Shown: positions 1 to 10,199, numbered from the stretch's first letter. The stretch is DNA of 29,474 bases from Barthelona sp. PAP020 (GCA_040182905.1 JARQWU010000118.1:1-29474); one strand, 5' to 3'. The notes: generated from the letters alone by a model not told the origin. Made by a program: numbers and translations.

Positions 1-1048
1 CGATTCTGATGTTACCCAAGGCATGGAATTTCATACGTGGTTTTCTATCCACACGCTTCATATCAATAGAACCAGGGAACATCTTATCACACATTTCACA
101 AAGGATAACACCAGATTTCAAATCTTCCAACAAATTGTTAACAGGTGTTTCAATTCCCAAACCAGTGATCCAAGAAGAATATGATCTCTGTTCCCTTGTT
201 CCTTCGAAATTGAAACCTTCCAAGAAAGCCATCAAATCAGCCTCCTCTTCTTTACTGAGAACAAGACCATGATTATAGTTGAAAATTTGAGCCAATAAAG
301 CCAAGCATAAACGACTGTGTCCCTTCATAATCATCTTAAAAGAAATCCAAACTTTAAGACCCAATTCAGAGTCCAAAATACCCCAAATATAGGCAAAACG
401 TTCTTCAATTTCCATATTCAACACCAATTCAAGGTCAAATTTGTTTTCGCACAAATGATAGATCAAAATGGCCAAGACAGTACCATCTTTCAAGGAAGTG
501 GAAGCATTTTCAACAACACGAGATGAATCATACTTTGAAACGAAATAATTTATCCAACGAATCAAAAGTTCATCAATGTTAAGATTAAGGATATCACTGA
601 ACTCCTCCTCATCCTTCAAAAGTAAAGATAATTCAGGAACTTTTTTAATGGTAATTTTAGATGCCAAAGCAGATTTAAGAATTTGCCACAACAAAGCAAG
701 AATGGGAACTTTTTCTCCATTGAAAACCGCTTGTTCATCAGTACCAACCAAAGAACAACCAAGACCTTTCATAGAACCAATGACCAATCTTAAATTACTT
801 GCACTTTCATAAGGATTCATTTTTGGCTTTTGAATAACAGCTCTAATATCAATTGCATCAGGAATTGTTACGTTAATTAAATGAGATAATAAAATACCAT
901 CAGAAACAACAGTAAATACATCATCACCAATTGTGTTAATAGGTATTCTGTCAGCAACTTCAGTCACATCTTGAAGGGCTGAATTGATAAAATTAATGTA
1001 AGAGATTTTTTCTTCGTCATCATAACGTGCAAACGATGTATCTGCCAT
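1..1048 (-). CDS. Fimbrin/plastin actin-bundling protein, N-terminal part (3' end outside window)
   Basis: Reading leftward from the ATG at 1048-1046 gives 349 open codons that run off the left edge. Fimbrin cross-links actin filaments through two actin-binding domains, each made of two calponin-homology (CH) domains. CH1 spans about residues 11-128 (IPINTIGDDVF; SDGILLSHLINVTIPDAIDI; ILALLWQILK), CH2 about 155-258 (LLIRWINYF; LKDGTVLAILIYHL; LCLALLAQIFN), and CH3 begins at about 287 (YSSWITGLGIETPVNNLLED; LKSGVILCEM). Spacing and motifs follow the plastin family. The protein begins only about ten residues before CH1, so the usual N-terminal pair of EF hands (roughly 100 residues in human plastins and yeast Sac6) is absent. 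Only 247 bp separate this start from the divergent neighbour, leaving little room for upstream exons. EF-hand-less fimbrin is known from Tetrahymena. CH4 lies beyond the edge. Family assignment is firm; calcium-independence is inferred. Confidence 0.93.
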   Translation of the reverse strand, partial: MADTSFARYDDEEKISYINFINSALQDVTEVADRIPINTIGDDVFTVVSDGILLSHLINVTIPDAIDIRAVIQKPKMNPYESASNLRLVIGSMKGLGCSLVGTDEQAVFNGEKVPILALLWQILKSALASKITIKKVPELSLLLKDEEEFSDILNLNIDELLIRWINYFVSKYDSSRVVENASTSLKDGTVLAILIYHLCENKFDLELVLNMEIEERFAYIWGILDSELGLKVWISFKMIMKGHSRLCLALLAQIFNYNHGLVLSKEEEADLMAFLEGFNFEGTREQRSYSSWITGLGIETPVNNLLEDLKSGVILCEMCDKMFPGSIDMKRVDRKPRMKFHALGNIRI

Positions 1049-1295
1049 TTTGTTTCCAAGTTATTGATAAAAAATAAAACAAAAAATTTCCAAGTATTTT
1101 GTATTATTTACAATCTGTGAATTTAACTCAACTTTTTTTCCAAAAATTGCATGAAGATCAAAAGGGAACATTAAAAATAAAATTTACAGGAAAACTAATT
1201 TTCCCATTTTTCCACTTTGATTCAGTGTACCATTCACCCTTTGTCAATTTTCAAAATTTTTGATCAAATTGAAATTGCAATACGAACAAAACTAT
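1049..1295. promoter_or_regulatory. Divergent intergenic region, fimbrin / FERM-PTB adaptor
   Basis: The two flanking genes are transcribed away from each other, so this 247-bp AT-rich segment must hold both promoters and 5' leaders. Several A and T runs are visible, for instance around 1070-1085 and 1133-1145. I recognise no defined core element. The role comes from gene orientation only. Confidence 0.4.
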
Positions 1296-2087
1296 ATGAA
1301 AGAAACTGTAAATTATAGTATCTTTACTTGGGCTCTCAATGTACAGCATTATTTTTATGATGGTAAATCACTTTTATTAATCAACATGATTAGAATCAAA
1401 GACGAAACTGATTTTGGAGAAACAACATTTTTAGCAAATGATATTATGGTTAATCCCGACACTAAAAAGCAATATGTTGCAAACTCTACGTCAATAATTA
1501 AAATAAGCATCTTTGGAATTGTCTTGAGACCCAATTCTCCATCTGAAAAAAAATTCCCTATCAAAACAATTAAATCTTGGGGCTTCTCATCAACAATATT
1601 TATGTTCTATCATATTGAATCATCAACTTCCACCAAAAAATACTTATTTCAAACATTTCAGGCAGAAAAAATGTGTGACTTGCTTGGAAGCATAGTTGAA
1701 AAGTTAGTCATAGAAAAAAGATTAAAACAACTTCAAAAGAAAGATAATTCCTATTTAAGAGTTCCAGATCACATGTTACCAACAGAAGCTGAAGTTGATG
1801 ATGCTCTTCAAGAAAACAGTAACAAGGTAGATAATTTAGTGGATCAACTAATCCCTGAAAATTGCTTTCGAAATGCAAATATAACTCTCTCCCCTTTATT
1901 GATTGACAAAATTAATCGGTCTAAACAATCCCAAGGACACAAATCTACAAAGAGATTCAGTACAATTTCAGCCCCTCGAAAGGCCCAACGAGCCTCGTTG
2001 TCTTTCAAAAAGAGAAAGAGTTCTAATAATCTATCATCAAAATCATCGGCACCGATAGATTTGCTGGACCTGGACCTTTTAACTTAG
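1296..2087 (+). CDS. FERM-F3/PTB-like domain protein with C-terminal clathrin-box motif
   Basis: The first ATG in frame is at 1296; the frame is open further upstream only through TTG codons. It encodes 263 residues ending in TAG. The central part (about residues 60-150) has the pattern of a FERM F3 or PTB, PH-like lobe: an isoleucine/valine-rich strand IKISIFGIVLRP, then FPIKTIKSWGFSSTIFMFYH, a further strand, and a closing helix EKMCDLLGSIVEKLV. The FPIxxIxSWG stretch is what FERM and talin-type F3 lobes show. Residues about 200-245 are basic and serine-rich (KRFSTIS, QRASLSFKKRKSS), probably disordered and phosphorylatable. Residues 256-260 are LLDLD, three residues from the C-terminus, matching the clathrin-box consensus L-hydrophobic-x-hydrophobic-D/E. 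A PTB domain with a clathrin box is the layout of endocytic adaptors such as ARH and Dab2, so cargo-adaptor function is a reasonable inference, not shown. No F1 or F2 lobe is evident. Confidence 0.6.
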   Translation: MKETVNYSIFTWALNVQHYFYDGKSLLLINMIRIKDETDFGETTFLANDIMVNPDTKKQYVANSTSIIKISIFGIVLRPNSPSEKKFPIKTIKSWGFSSTIFMFYHIESSTSTKKYLFQTFQAEKMCDLLGSIVEKLVIEKRLKQLQKKDNSYLRVPDHMLPTEAEVDDALQENSNKVDNLVDQLIPENCFRNANITLSPLLIDKINRSKQSQGHKSTKRFSTISAPRKAQRASLSFKKRKSSNNLSSKSSAPIDLLDLDLLT

Positions 2088-2289
2088 ATATTATAAAACG
2101 AATTCCCCCATAACACTTCTTTTATTACCAATTTTTGCTTTGAATCACCTTCAAAGTCTAGAAAAATTTATTTTGATCCTAAAAACAAATCTGACTGATT
2201 CCACTTCCTGAAAAAAAAAAAAAAAAAACCCACAAAATTTCTTCTGAAAACTATACAATTTATACTCAAAACTTTTGAATCATGTTTGA
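2088..2289. other. Convergent intergenic gap with an A18 homopolymer
   Basis: The adaptor gene and the giant surface-protein gene end toward each other across 202 bp. The gap contains an uninterrupted run of eighteen A at 2211-2228. It presumably holds both 3' untranslated ends and cleavage signals, but I see no clear hexamer that decides this. Confidence 0.5.
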
Positions 2290-5200
2290 CTATTTTTCAT
2301 CATCTTCATTTACTACTCCAGGAACAGAGAGAAAATCCATCATTGGTCTGTTATTTGAATCTCTTCGAGAAACGTTCAAATCAACTTCTAAATTAACAGG
2401 AATGCGACCCAGAAACTCAATTGTATCAGACTGTTTTGACGTTGTTGTATTTACACTTGTTTCTAACATCTTATTATCAATCTCAACAGTATTATCTTTC
2501 TCATCATAAAAAACTTCATCTTCTTCATTAATTTTTAACGTTTGCAGTAAATCAATAGCAGGATCGGAAATAAATCCCGGCGTCACAGATAATCTACGAT
2601 TAACTTCCTTTTTAATTTTTTCTTCTTCCTTATTCTTTAATTCTTCTTGTTCTTTAGCGTATGAACATTTTTGCAATTCAGTCAATATTGGAATATTAAT
2701 GTATTGTGACAAAAATCCCAAAATAAACAACAGAATGTTTCCAACAACCAATAGAGAATCTATTGCACTAAAAACCAGTTTGCCTGTGCTGGATAAAGTG
2801 GAAGAATTCATGACAATACCACTAAATAATACCACTAATGAAGACAACAGTGAAGAAAATTCCAACAAATCTGCTAAATCAGCATCAAAAGGCCTAGCAT
2901 ACGTATGAGCAATTAAAGCAGCAAAGATAAACATCAAGGCGAATAAAGCACTGTCAGTCTCATTTTGAGACAAGAAAATAATAGCTACCAAAACCAGTAA
3001 TTTCCTCAACATCACTAAAGTTTCCCAATAACAATATTTTGGTTCATAACCTCCATATAATTTACCAAAATGAGATAAAGGTTTTGGATCTTTTAATTTG
3101 TCATATTTCAACCATCTCACCAATGTAATGAAAAAGATTGTAGGTATACCTAGAACGTAAACCAAAATTGCAAAGAATGGCAAATATCTACCAGAATTCC
3201 ATTCACTTGAATAGCATATTAAACTTGGAGCTTTCTTTACAACTTTTCGTCCATCAGGCATGAGCACACAATCAAAATAACTTAAAGCTGTCTTACCCAA
3301 GAATGCATAGGAATAAATAATGAAAATGACGAATCCTGCAACGGTTCTATCCCACATTCTTTCTTTCTTATCTTCCCTTTCCTTTTCATCATATTTGCAG
3401 ATCAACATTAATCTGTAAAAGATGTTCACAATGAAAAACAGGAAAAGAATACCGAAAGGCAAACCCAAGAACAGATTCACCTGTTGCGAAAATGACAATG
3501 GCTTCACACATGCAGGAGACAGTATTGATAAATCAAAATCCAAACTTTTTAAATAATTCCACACTTTGGTAACAAAATCAGGCCAAGGAAAACTAAATTC
3601 GTTAAACATAGATAAAACTTGCGAGAAATTAATGGCTATGGTAACCGAAGAGAGATCAAAATTGAAATTTTGGAAAAAACCACTTTCAGTGACGTTTTTA
3701 ACCAAACCAGATGCAGATTCCAATACAGAACCTCCTGAACTACTTGCAGCATTTCCAACAGACGCTGTTGTTGACTGCAAAACCTCAGTTAAATGCTCAA
3801 TCCCTTCTTTTACATTATCACCCACCTCCATAAGATCACCGGCTGGTACAGCAATTGCCAACAACAAAGCAACAACACCGAATCCACTAAATAGTATAAT
3901 GATAACAAAGAAAGAAGTGCCTCTAGGACATTCAGAACAATTTCCACTTGATACATAATAGCCATCAGGACATTCAGTACAACGTTCACCAGTCCATGAA
4001 GAACTACAATACGTACTTTGTAAATTAAAAGTGACATTTCCCCCTTGACAGGCACCAGAAGGAATGCAAGCATATACATAATCTGGACTATTTGCATCGA
4101 CCCAATAACCAGCATCTGGTATGGGATAAGGTGTTCCAACAGGACAACTACTACCACTTGGACAAGCTTTACAAGGACCACCAGCAGGACCATAATAACC
4201 TGCATCACAAATACAATTAGTTGCGTTTGTTGAACCTTTATCCGAGTGCGAATTATTCACACATTTATAACATTCAGACATACCTGTGATGTTGGCAAAA
4301 TAATTGGCGGCACAGAATTTACATGAGGACGAACCGACTGTGTCTGAATACTGTCCTTTTGGACATTTTTGACATGCTTGAGTATATACAGCTGCATATT
4401 CTCCAACAACACATCCATTTATTTTGATTTCAAAACCTGTGTTAACAAACGATACACCATCAAATGCAACATACACTATACCTTGTCCAATAGCAGCATA
4501 ATTGTCAAACTTGAAGGTTAATTCCGTGGCAGAATTGGTGAGAGCATTAAATTCTTTCAAAGCAACACCGTTAACTTTAATTCCAATTTTGCTTCGTGAG
4601 GACGATGGCAAATCTTCTCCAACAATCTTAATTGAATTATTGTAACCAGATTGCAAAACTGAAGTCACATTGACAGAGTTAAATTTATAATCGGCAAAGA
4701 TAAACGAAACGTACTCTCTGTAACTAACTGTATATTTGTTTTCAAAGAAATAGTTTATGTAGAAACCATCAACAGAATCATTGAGATTGCCAACACATAA
4801 TTCAGTCAAATTAGCGGGAGAACTGAATGTATGAACATTAGTTGTCGCATTATACGACGGTTCATATTGTTTCCAGAATGTTTCAACGTCATCTTCATTT
4901 ACCAACGTTAAGTTGAATAATAACTTATCACCTGACGCAGGAACCAAATTAAAAACAAAATCAATCGACTGTTGTTCTTCATAATAACAAGGATGACGAA
5001 TGGATAAAGTAGATGCTGTTTGAAGTGCCAAATAAAAACTGTTGTTTACTGTTAACGGCAAATCCCACACTGGCTCCTCAAAATCAATACCATTTGGTGC
5101 AATTGCCAAATACAACACTGTTTCATCCGTATCGAATTCTTCAGTGGTCATTTTGATAGTGGTGAAATTTTCTAGAGTTCCCTTAAGTTCCTGCAAGACT

Positions 5201-8200
5201 CTTTCATCAAGATCAATGATATGGATTAAAAAGTTCTTGGTGGGAGGATTCACACTCGTAGTTAAAGTAAATGTTTGTTCTCCCTTGGTTACAAGAAAGT
5301 TAGGTTCAATTTTAAATAACTCAGGATCATTGTAAATAGCAATGACGACTGTAGAAGTGGAAAAATCATGATTATTCATAGAAACACTAATGACATAATA
5401 TGTATACCCGAATTTGTTATCTGTTTCATCCTGAGCAGGTTTAGTAAATTGAACACTGTTAGATTCGTATAAAATATCAGCATTCAACAAGATTGTTGGT
5501 AAACCTTCGTCATTTGTCAATTTTACATACGCTTTAGTAATCTTAGGATACAAGGATTGTAAACTTGTACTGATCTGATATGTCTTATTCAATTTTGCAT
5601 TGACTAAAGAAGGTTCAATTGAAATAAAAGTTGGTTCTTTGTAAATGATTGAATAAAAAGGATCAGAATACAAATAATTTGAAAACTTAGTGTAAATAGG
5701 CAAGTTTAACAACATATTTTTAACCGTTGAAGGAAACCCTGCAACAACATACATCTTATTTACACTATTATCCAATTGAATTAACCTTTCACCAAAATAA
5801 AAAGCATCATCATCAACATTATACGTAAAATACGGATTTGTTTCATCAAAGATTACCGTGTCCAAATCAGTAAAATCTAAGCTGTAAACATCGTCAGCCT
5901 TTACATAAAATATCAAAGGGGAACCTTTGAACACAGGATCTGAATTTGTCTTTAGATACCATTTTCCATTGCTAAAGGAATTTGATAAATAAGCATGATC
6001 TAACGTCATGTAAGTAGGTTTGTTTATAACTTTAAACTTGCCTATACTTGGTTTAAACCATTTATTTTCCTTATCTACATCAAAACTAACATCAACAGTA
6101 CCAATAGTTAAAAATTTAACATTGATTTTTGAAAATGTAATCACTGCTCCACCATCAGCATTTGTTTCAATCATATATTCCATATAGTTAGGACTTCCCG
6201 CTGTTGCGTCTGTTGAAAACGTGTATTCTTCATTATTAAGAACTAATTTCAATTGCAAATCATAAAAATAAGTGAAAAAACCTTCTAAGAAATTCTGATC
6301 AATTTCAAAACCAATTTCAAAATCATTGATATCCATCAAAGCTATCTTATAGATATCATCCATATTAATACCACCAAAATAAGCATTAACTCCTGTGTCA
6401 ACAAGAGTGCTATCCCCTTCTAAATACGTAGTCATATCAGAAACAATATTAATTCTATAAATACCCAAAGGAATACCCAAAAATGTGGCAGAAAATTTGC
6501 GATGCGCAGTAACCATCAATATCTTCCCGCCAAAATAGACTTTTCCAGTATTTAAATTCTTTAAAGTAACCTTGGAAACAACAGAACCAATATTAGCTCC
6601 TTCAAACATAACTAAACCCATAAAAAAAGTGTCACTTGTGACGTTAAAACTATCACCTAACGATGGACTTGCAATGCTTTGCGTTACAGTAGTGTTAAAA
6701 GCTCCTATTCCAATAAATACCGTGGCATCTTGATAACTGAAGTCAATATTTGTTAAATCACTTACTAAATGAGGTAAAACACAAGTAAATGATTGCGTTT
6801 GTACTTTCCAAGCAAAAGTGGTACAAAACGCAACATTTCCCATGAAAGTGACATTAACTTGCAACACACTTAGATCAAATCCAAGGTTTCCACCTGATAC
6901 TGAAACAACTCCACCACTATACACCAAATCATTGTCTAAACTGCTAAAATAAGGATCACCATAATTGACTGTAACATCATAATAATCGCTAAATTCAGTT
7001 GTTATTTTATAATTATGATTCGTCCCTGATCCTGAAGGATACATCAGTCTAATGGTATTCGGTGGAATAATGGTAGCATGTTTGTTAATTGGGAGCAAAA
7101 CATTATCAAAATATGTATCTATAGTCCAAGAACTCTTTGGATGTGTGCAATTCTTCAAACCAAAAGAAGAAGTAAATGTATTAATTTCACCTAATTGTTC
7201 AATATCCTTTGATACACCAACTGCATTGAATAATAAAGCAACTTGAACTTCAAAATAAATTTTGTAAAATGACTCAGGGTTACATTTATCAATTATATAA
7301 ATGTAAATGGTACTGTCAATAGCAAACCTCATTTCATCGAAGATAACAAAATCTTTAATCGAACAAGAAGCATCAATAGCATTGAAAGTACTGCCATTTA
7401 CAACATAAAATTCCTCCGACAACAAAAGACTTCGATAATTGGGAAACTTGATGAAGAATCTCGTCATTTCAGAAATGTATTCAGTGTCATACTCCATATC
7501 AACATCAACCATACCTGTTGGGAAATTCAACATGTAGCTAATATTTCGAGAAATACCGATACCAGGTCCACTTAAATATCCATTAAAAGCAAATGGAATT
7601 ATTAAATCAATCAACGTATCCTTATCAATAATAACATCAGCATCAAAAGTATTTCTTTCCGATCTTAAAATAGTACCATTCATATGGACCCTAATCAGAG
7701 CTTGATTTGTACTTGAAATAAATAAAATGTAACCACTGTCTGAAGTAACAACAGAAATAGCGTGTGAAATTTCACCCATCCAAAATATTTGTTCAGAAGG
7801 AAAAATTACCTTTGAATCAGCATACTTTACAATTTTCACTTCCCCTTGACTGGTTTTGGAAGCAAATAAAACACTTTCAGTGTTTTCGAAATTCATTGAA
7901 GTTCCTTCAATAATATTGTAATCATTTTCTAAACCAGAGATTGTTGTTACATCATCATCATCAATTACAAAAGATAATGTGACAGCATCAACTAGTGTAA
8001 TTGAACCACAAAATTCACTCGTTGCTGAATCATACAAAACACAAAAATAGTTGTCATTTTGCATGTTCAAAATTGGCTTGTTTCCTACTTCAACCAACAA
8101 CTCATAAGTTTCGATGGAACTTTTCCCAGGAATCAAACAATAAATATTTTTATTCAAAATTTCAGTGGTGCTATCCGTTCCACCAATGGCACAAATGATC

Positions 8201-9636
8201 GTGGGATTCATTGGCAACAAAAATACAGTCTCATTAACCAAACTTGGAAAAGAAGCCAAAGAAGACAATGACCATGTTCCATTGCCATTCATATACAAAG
8301 GGAACAACTCATCATCCAAAGTACCAATCAAACATCCACCGTTTCCTTGTATATCAAGGAAAGAACATTGAGTTAGATACGAATGTGGCTTAAAACCAAT
8401 ATTATATGAAGTGTAGCTTTCAATATAAAAAAATGTATTGTCTAATAGCCCATTGTTGGGAAATAAAATCGAAAAATTACCAGTTGAACTGACAACTAAC
8501 ACAGCAACAGTGTCATCCGAAGCATATACAAATTGAGGAAATTTTCCATCCTCAATTAATACACGTCTTTTATCCAAATATTTGAAAGTGTTCAGATATG
8601 TCAATGAATTCTGATATATCTTCAAATAAGTATTGTGTATATCAAAATTTACATCACTATGTATCAAATAGTTTCCATCAATAGACATAGTTGATAAATA
8701 CATGTTATCATACTCAGCTTCACTGTAAGTATAAGTGAAAAATGTATCATTACAAAATGTTGACCATTGTCTCAATTTTTCATTAAACTCCCATCGCACA
8801 AATGGATCAGTAATACTTAACGGCAATGTTTCTCCAGTAGCATATAATGTCACTGCATTAGAATTACCAGAGTCAATCTTTGTTGAATAAATATCTGTTC
8901 CTACAACAAAAAATGCCTTTCCATTTGGTGTACTATCAAAAAACCAGGGAATACCGGTTATAGCAAAAGACTGCATGCAAGTTCCTGGATATTCAAAAAT
9001 TTTCTCAACACACATCGAATTCACAGTACCACCAAATACTGGAGAAAAAGAATACATGTCTGTAAAGTACATTCCAAATTTCACATCAGCCGATTCAATG
9101 TGAGTTTCAGAAGATCCAGTTCGGTCAACCAATTCAAGAGATTCAAAATAATAATAGTTCCCTATGATACTGTTGATATTCCAAACATTCACGTGAGTAC
9201 CATTAAACAATCCAATGTTGTTCTGAATTTTTGTACAATCAATATTGTTATTTAAATCAATATTTCTTAATTTAACAATACTTGTAACTGGGTCAAACAA
9301 AAAAGCTTTGGCATCAGTATTTGGCTTTCTTGTGGGAATAACTAACACACTACCACCCAAATTGAAAGCTCGGCAATGATCAAATTTAAATGATAAATCA
9401 ACAGCAGAAGTGAAATCAAAATCATCATGATTAGAGTTTAAACCCATAATCTTCAAATCATAAGTTGTTTCACTTAATTTGTAAGTTCCCCCAAAGAACC
9501 AATATTTTTCGTGAATATTAATATGACAACCACCAACTCTGCTTGAAAATAGTGTTGCTTTTGAACTTAAAGTTGTGGCATCAACAAACCATATACAGGT
9601 TATTAAAAATATTAATATTTGTAAAAGGTTTTGCAT
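2290..9636 (-). CDS. Giant multipass surface protein: signal peptide, beta-rich ectodomain, GCC2/GCC3 cysteine module, about seven membrane helices
   Basis: A single uninterrupted frame encodes 2448 residues from the ATG at 9636 to a TAG. Residues 1-20 (MQNLLQILIFLITCIWFVDA) form a typical signal peptide. Residues about 25-1735 are beta-rich with many N-x-S/T sites. The first few hundred have a kelch/propeller flavour (YWFFGGTYKL; GGSVLVIP). Residues about 893-953 resemble an IPT/TIG domain (GGVVSVSGGNLGFDL then FTCVLP), and later repeats begin with phrases such as FISIEPSLV and FKIEPNFLV. Residues about 1735-1910 are cysteine-rich with ephrin-receptor-like GCC2/GCC3 motifs (CQKCPKGQYSDTVGSSSCKF; TECPDGYYVSSGNCSECP). 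One helix follows at about 1908-1932, then a spacer, then about six helices between 2053 and 2314. They include a WETLVMLRKLLVLVAII stretch of a kind seen in large protist multipass proteins with this cysteine module. The roughly 130-residue acidic tail is probably cytosolic. It looks like a surface receptor, adhesin or channel-like protein; ligand and function are unknown. Confidence 0.8.
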   Translation of the reverse strand: MQNLLQILIFLITCIWFVDATTLSSKATLFSSRVGGCHINIHEKYWFFGGTYKLSETTYDLKIMGLNSNHDDFDFTSAVDLSFKFDHCRAFNLGGSVLVIPTRKPNTDAKAFLFDPVTSIVKLRNIDLNNNIDCTKIQNNIGLFNGTHVNVWNINSIIGNYYYFESLELVDRTGSSETHIESADVKFGMYFTDMYSFSPVFGGTVNSMCVEKIFEYPGTCMQSFAITGIPWFFDSTPNGKAFFVVGTDIYSTKIDSGNSNAVTLYATGETLPLSITDPFVRWEFNEKLRQWSTFCNDTFFTYTYSEAEYDNMYLSTMSIDGNYLIHSDVNFDIHNTYLKIYQNSLTYLNTFKYLDKRRVLIEDGKFPQFVYASDDTVAVLVVSSTGNFSILFPNNGLLDNTFFYIESYTSYNIGFKPHSYLTQCSFLDIQGNGGCLIGTLDDELFPLYMNGNGTWSLSSLASFPSLVNETVFLLPMNPTIICAIGGTDSTTEILNKNIYCLIPGKSSIETYELLVEVGNKPILNMQNDNYFCVLYDSATSEFCGSITLVDAVTLSFVIDDDDVTTISGLENDYNIIEGTSMNFENTESVLFASKTSQGEVKIVKYADSKVIFPSEQIFWMGEISHAISVVTSDSGYILFISSTNQALIRVHMNGTILRSERNTFDADVIIDKDTLIDLIIPFAFNGYLSGPGIGISRNISYMLNFPTGMVDVDMEYDTEYISEMTRFFIKFPNYRSLLLSEEFYVVNGSTFNAIDASCSIKDFVIFDEMRFAIDSTIYIYIIDKCNPESFYKIYFEVQVALLFNAVGVSKDIEQLGEINTFTSSFGLKNCTHPKSSWTIDTYFDNVLLPINKHATIIPPNTIRLMYPSGSGTNHNYKITTEFSDYYDVTVNYGDPYFSSLDNDLVYSGGVVSVSGGNLGFDLSVLQVNVTFMGNVAFCTTFAWKVQTQSFTCVLPHLVSDLTNIDFSYQDATVFIGIGAFNTTVTQSIASPSLGDSFNVTSDTFFMGLVMFEGANIGSVVSKVTLKNLNTGKVYFGGKILMVTAHRKFSATFLGIPLGIYRINIVSDMTTYLEGDSTLVDTGVNAYFGGINMDDIYKIALMDINDFEIGFEIDQNFLEGFFTYFYDLQLKLVLNNEEYTFSTDATAGSPNYMEYMIETNADGGAVITFSKINVKFLTIGTVDVSFDVDKENKWFKPSIGKFKVINKPTYMTLDHAYLSNSFSNGKWYLKTNSDPVFKGSPLIFYVKADDVYSLDFTDLDTVIFDETNPYFTYNVDDDAFYFGERLIQLDNSVNKMYVVAGFPSTVKNMLLNLPIYTKFSNYLYSDPFYSIIYKEPTFISIEPSLVNAKLNKTYQISTSLQSLYPKITKAYVKLTNDEGLPTILLNADILYESNSVQFTKPAQDETDNKFGYTYYVISVSMNNHDFSTSTVVIAIYNDPELFKIEPNFLVTKGEQTFTLTTSVNPPTKNFLIHIIDLDERVLQELKGTLENFTTIKMTTEEFDTDETVLYLAIAPNGIDFEEPVWDLPLTVNNSFYLALQTASTLSIRHPCYYEEQQSIDFVFNLVPASGDKLLFNLTLVNEDDVETFWKQYEPSYNATTNVHTFSSPANLTELCVGNLNDSVDGFYINYFFENKYTVSYREYVSFIFADYKFNSVNVTSVLQSGYNNSIKIVGEDLPSSSRSKIGIKVNGVALKEFNALTNSATELTFKFDNYAAIGQGIVYVAFDGVSFVNTGFEIKINGCVVGEYAAVYTQACQKCPKGQYSDTVGSSSCKFCAANYFANITGMSECYKCVNNSHSDKGSTNATNCICDAGYYGPAGGPCKACPSGSSCPVGTPYPIPDAGYWVDANSPDYVYACIPSGACQGGNVTFNLQSTYCSSSWTGERCTECPDGYYVSSGNCSECPRGTSFFVIIILFSGFGVVALLLAIAVPAGDLMEVGDNVKEGIEHLTEVLQSTTASVGNAASSSGGSVLESASGLVKNVTESGFFQNFNFDLSSVTIAINFSQVLSMFNEFSFPWPDFVTKVWNYLKSLDFDLSILSPACVKPLSFSQQVNLFLGLPFGILFLFFIVNIFYRLMLICKYDEKEREDKKERMWDRTVAGFVIFIIYSYAFLGKTALSYFDCVLMPDGRKVVKKAPSLICYSSEWNSGRYLPFFAILVYVLGIPTIFFITLVRWLKYDKLKDPKPLSHFGKLYGGYEPKYCYWETLVMLRKLLVLVAIIFLSQNETDSALFALMFIFAALIAHTYARPFDADLADLLEFSSLLSSLVVLFSGIVMNSSTLSSTGKLVFSAIDSLLVVGNILLFILGFLSQYINIPILTELQKCSYAKEQEELKNKEEEKIKKEVNRRLSVTPGFISDPAIDLLQTLKINEEDEVFYDEKDNTVEIDNKMLETSVNTTTSKQSDTIEFLGRIPVNLEVDLNVSRRDSNNRPMMDFLSVPGVVNEDDEK

Positions 9637-10199
9637 ACAAATAATAACGTAGAAATATATTAAAAATTAAAAATAGCGTTCAAAAAATGGAGTGTTCAAA
9701 AAAAGAATTCTATTTTTGTTTTTCGGCATGATTTTCTGATAAAATTTTGATATGTTATTTCATTTATCTATTGTACAGAACATGGGTAGTTCTTTTCTTT
9801 GGGTGAAAGAAAAACTCTTTGTCAGAAGGCTAATCAGATCTTCTCAAAACAAAAAGAAATTCATTGCAATAATTGCCAATTACTTATCATAATACAAAAG
9901 TTGATAGTTGCAACTGAAAATTGTTTCCAAGCTTGCGAGATCAAATAATTTTTGAAGAAGAAAATTTTTATTTCTTTTTGTTTGCCATAAAATTCTTTGA
10001 AATAATAAGCCACACGTTGATATTTCTTCAATTTGATGGTAATTTTATAAGACACAAATTTACTTTTGATTCAATTCTCAATATTTCGAACAATCTCAAA
10101 CAAAACCGATGAAAATAAATAAAAGATTAATTTATTATTTTAAAATTAAAAAATTTCAAAAGTTATCTGTGTGTATGGAAAAGAGAGTTCAGATACATA
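9637..10199. other. Intergenic region, giant surface protein 5' side / prenyltransferase 3' side
   Basis: These 563 bp lie upstream of the giant gene and downstream of the prenyltransferase gene, both on the minus strand. The sequence is AT-rich. The promoter of the giant gene should lie near 9637-9800. Short frames near 9861-10112 on both strands have ordinary non-coding composition and I do not support them as genes. I see no RNA gene. Confidence 0.5.

Noticed and set aside
1260-1295. Extension of the adaptor protein upstream to a TTG at 1260
   Set aside because: TTG initiation is not expected in nuclear eukaryotic genes; the first ATG at 1296 is preferred. The same reasoning moves the starts of the genes at 12207 and 26590.
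3566-4233. Several frames of 60-130 codons on both strands inside the giant surface-protein gene
   Set aside because: They overlap a long frame with clear domain structure and have biased composition expected of shadow frames.
9861-10112. Opposed frames of about 63 codons in the gap before the giant gene
   Set aside because: Short, lysine- and phenylalanine-rich from A/T runs, no motif and no conserved context.
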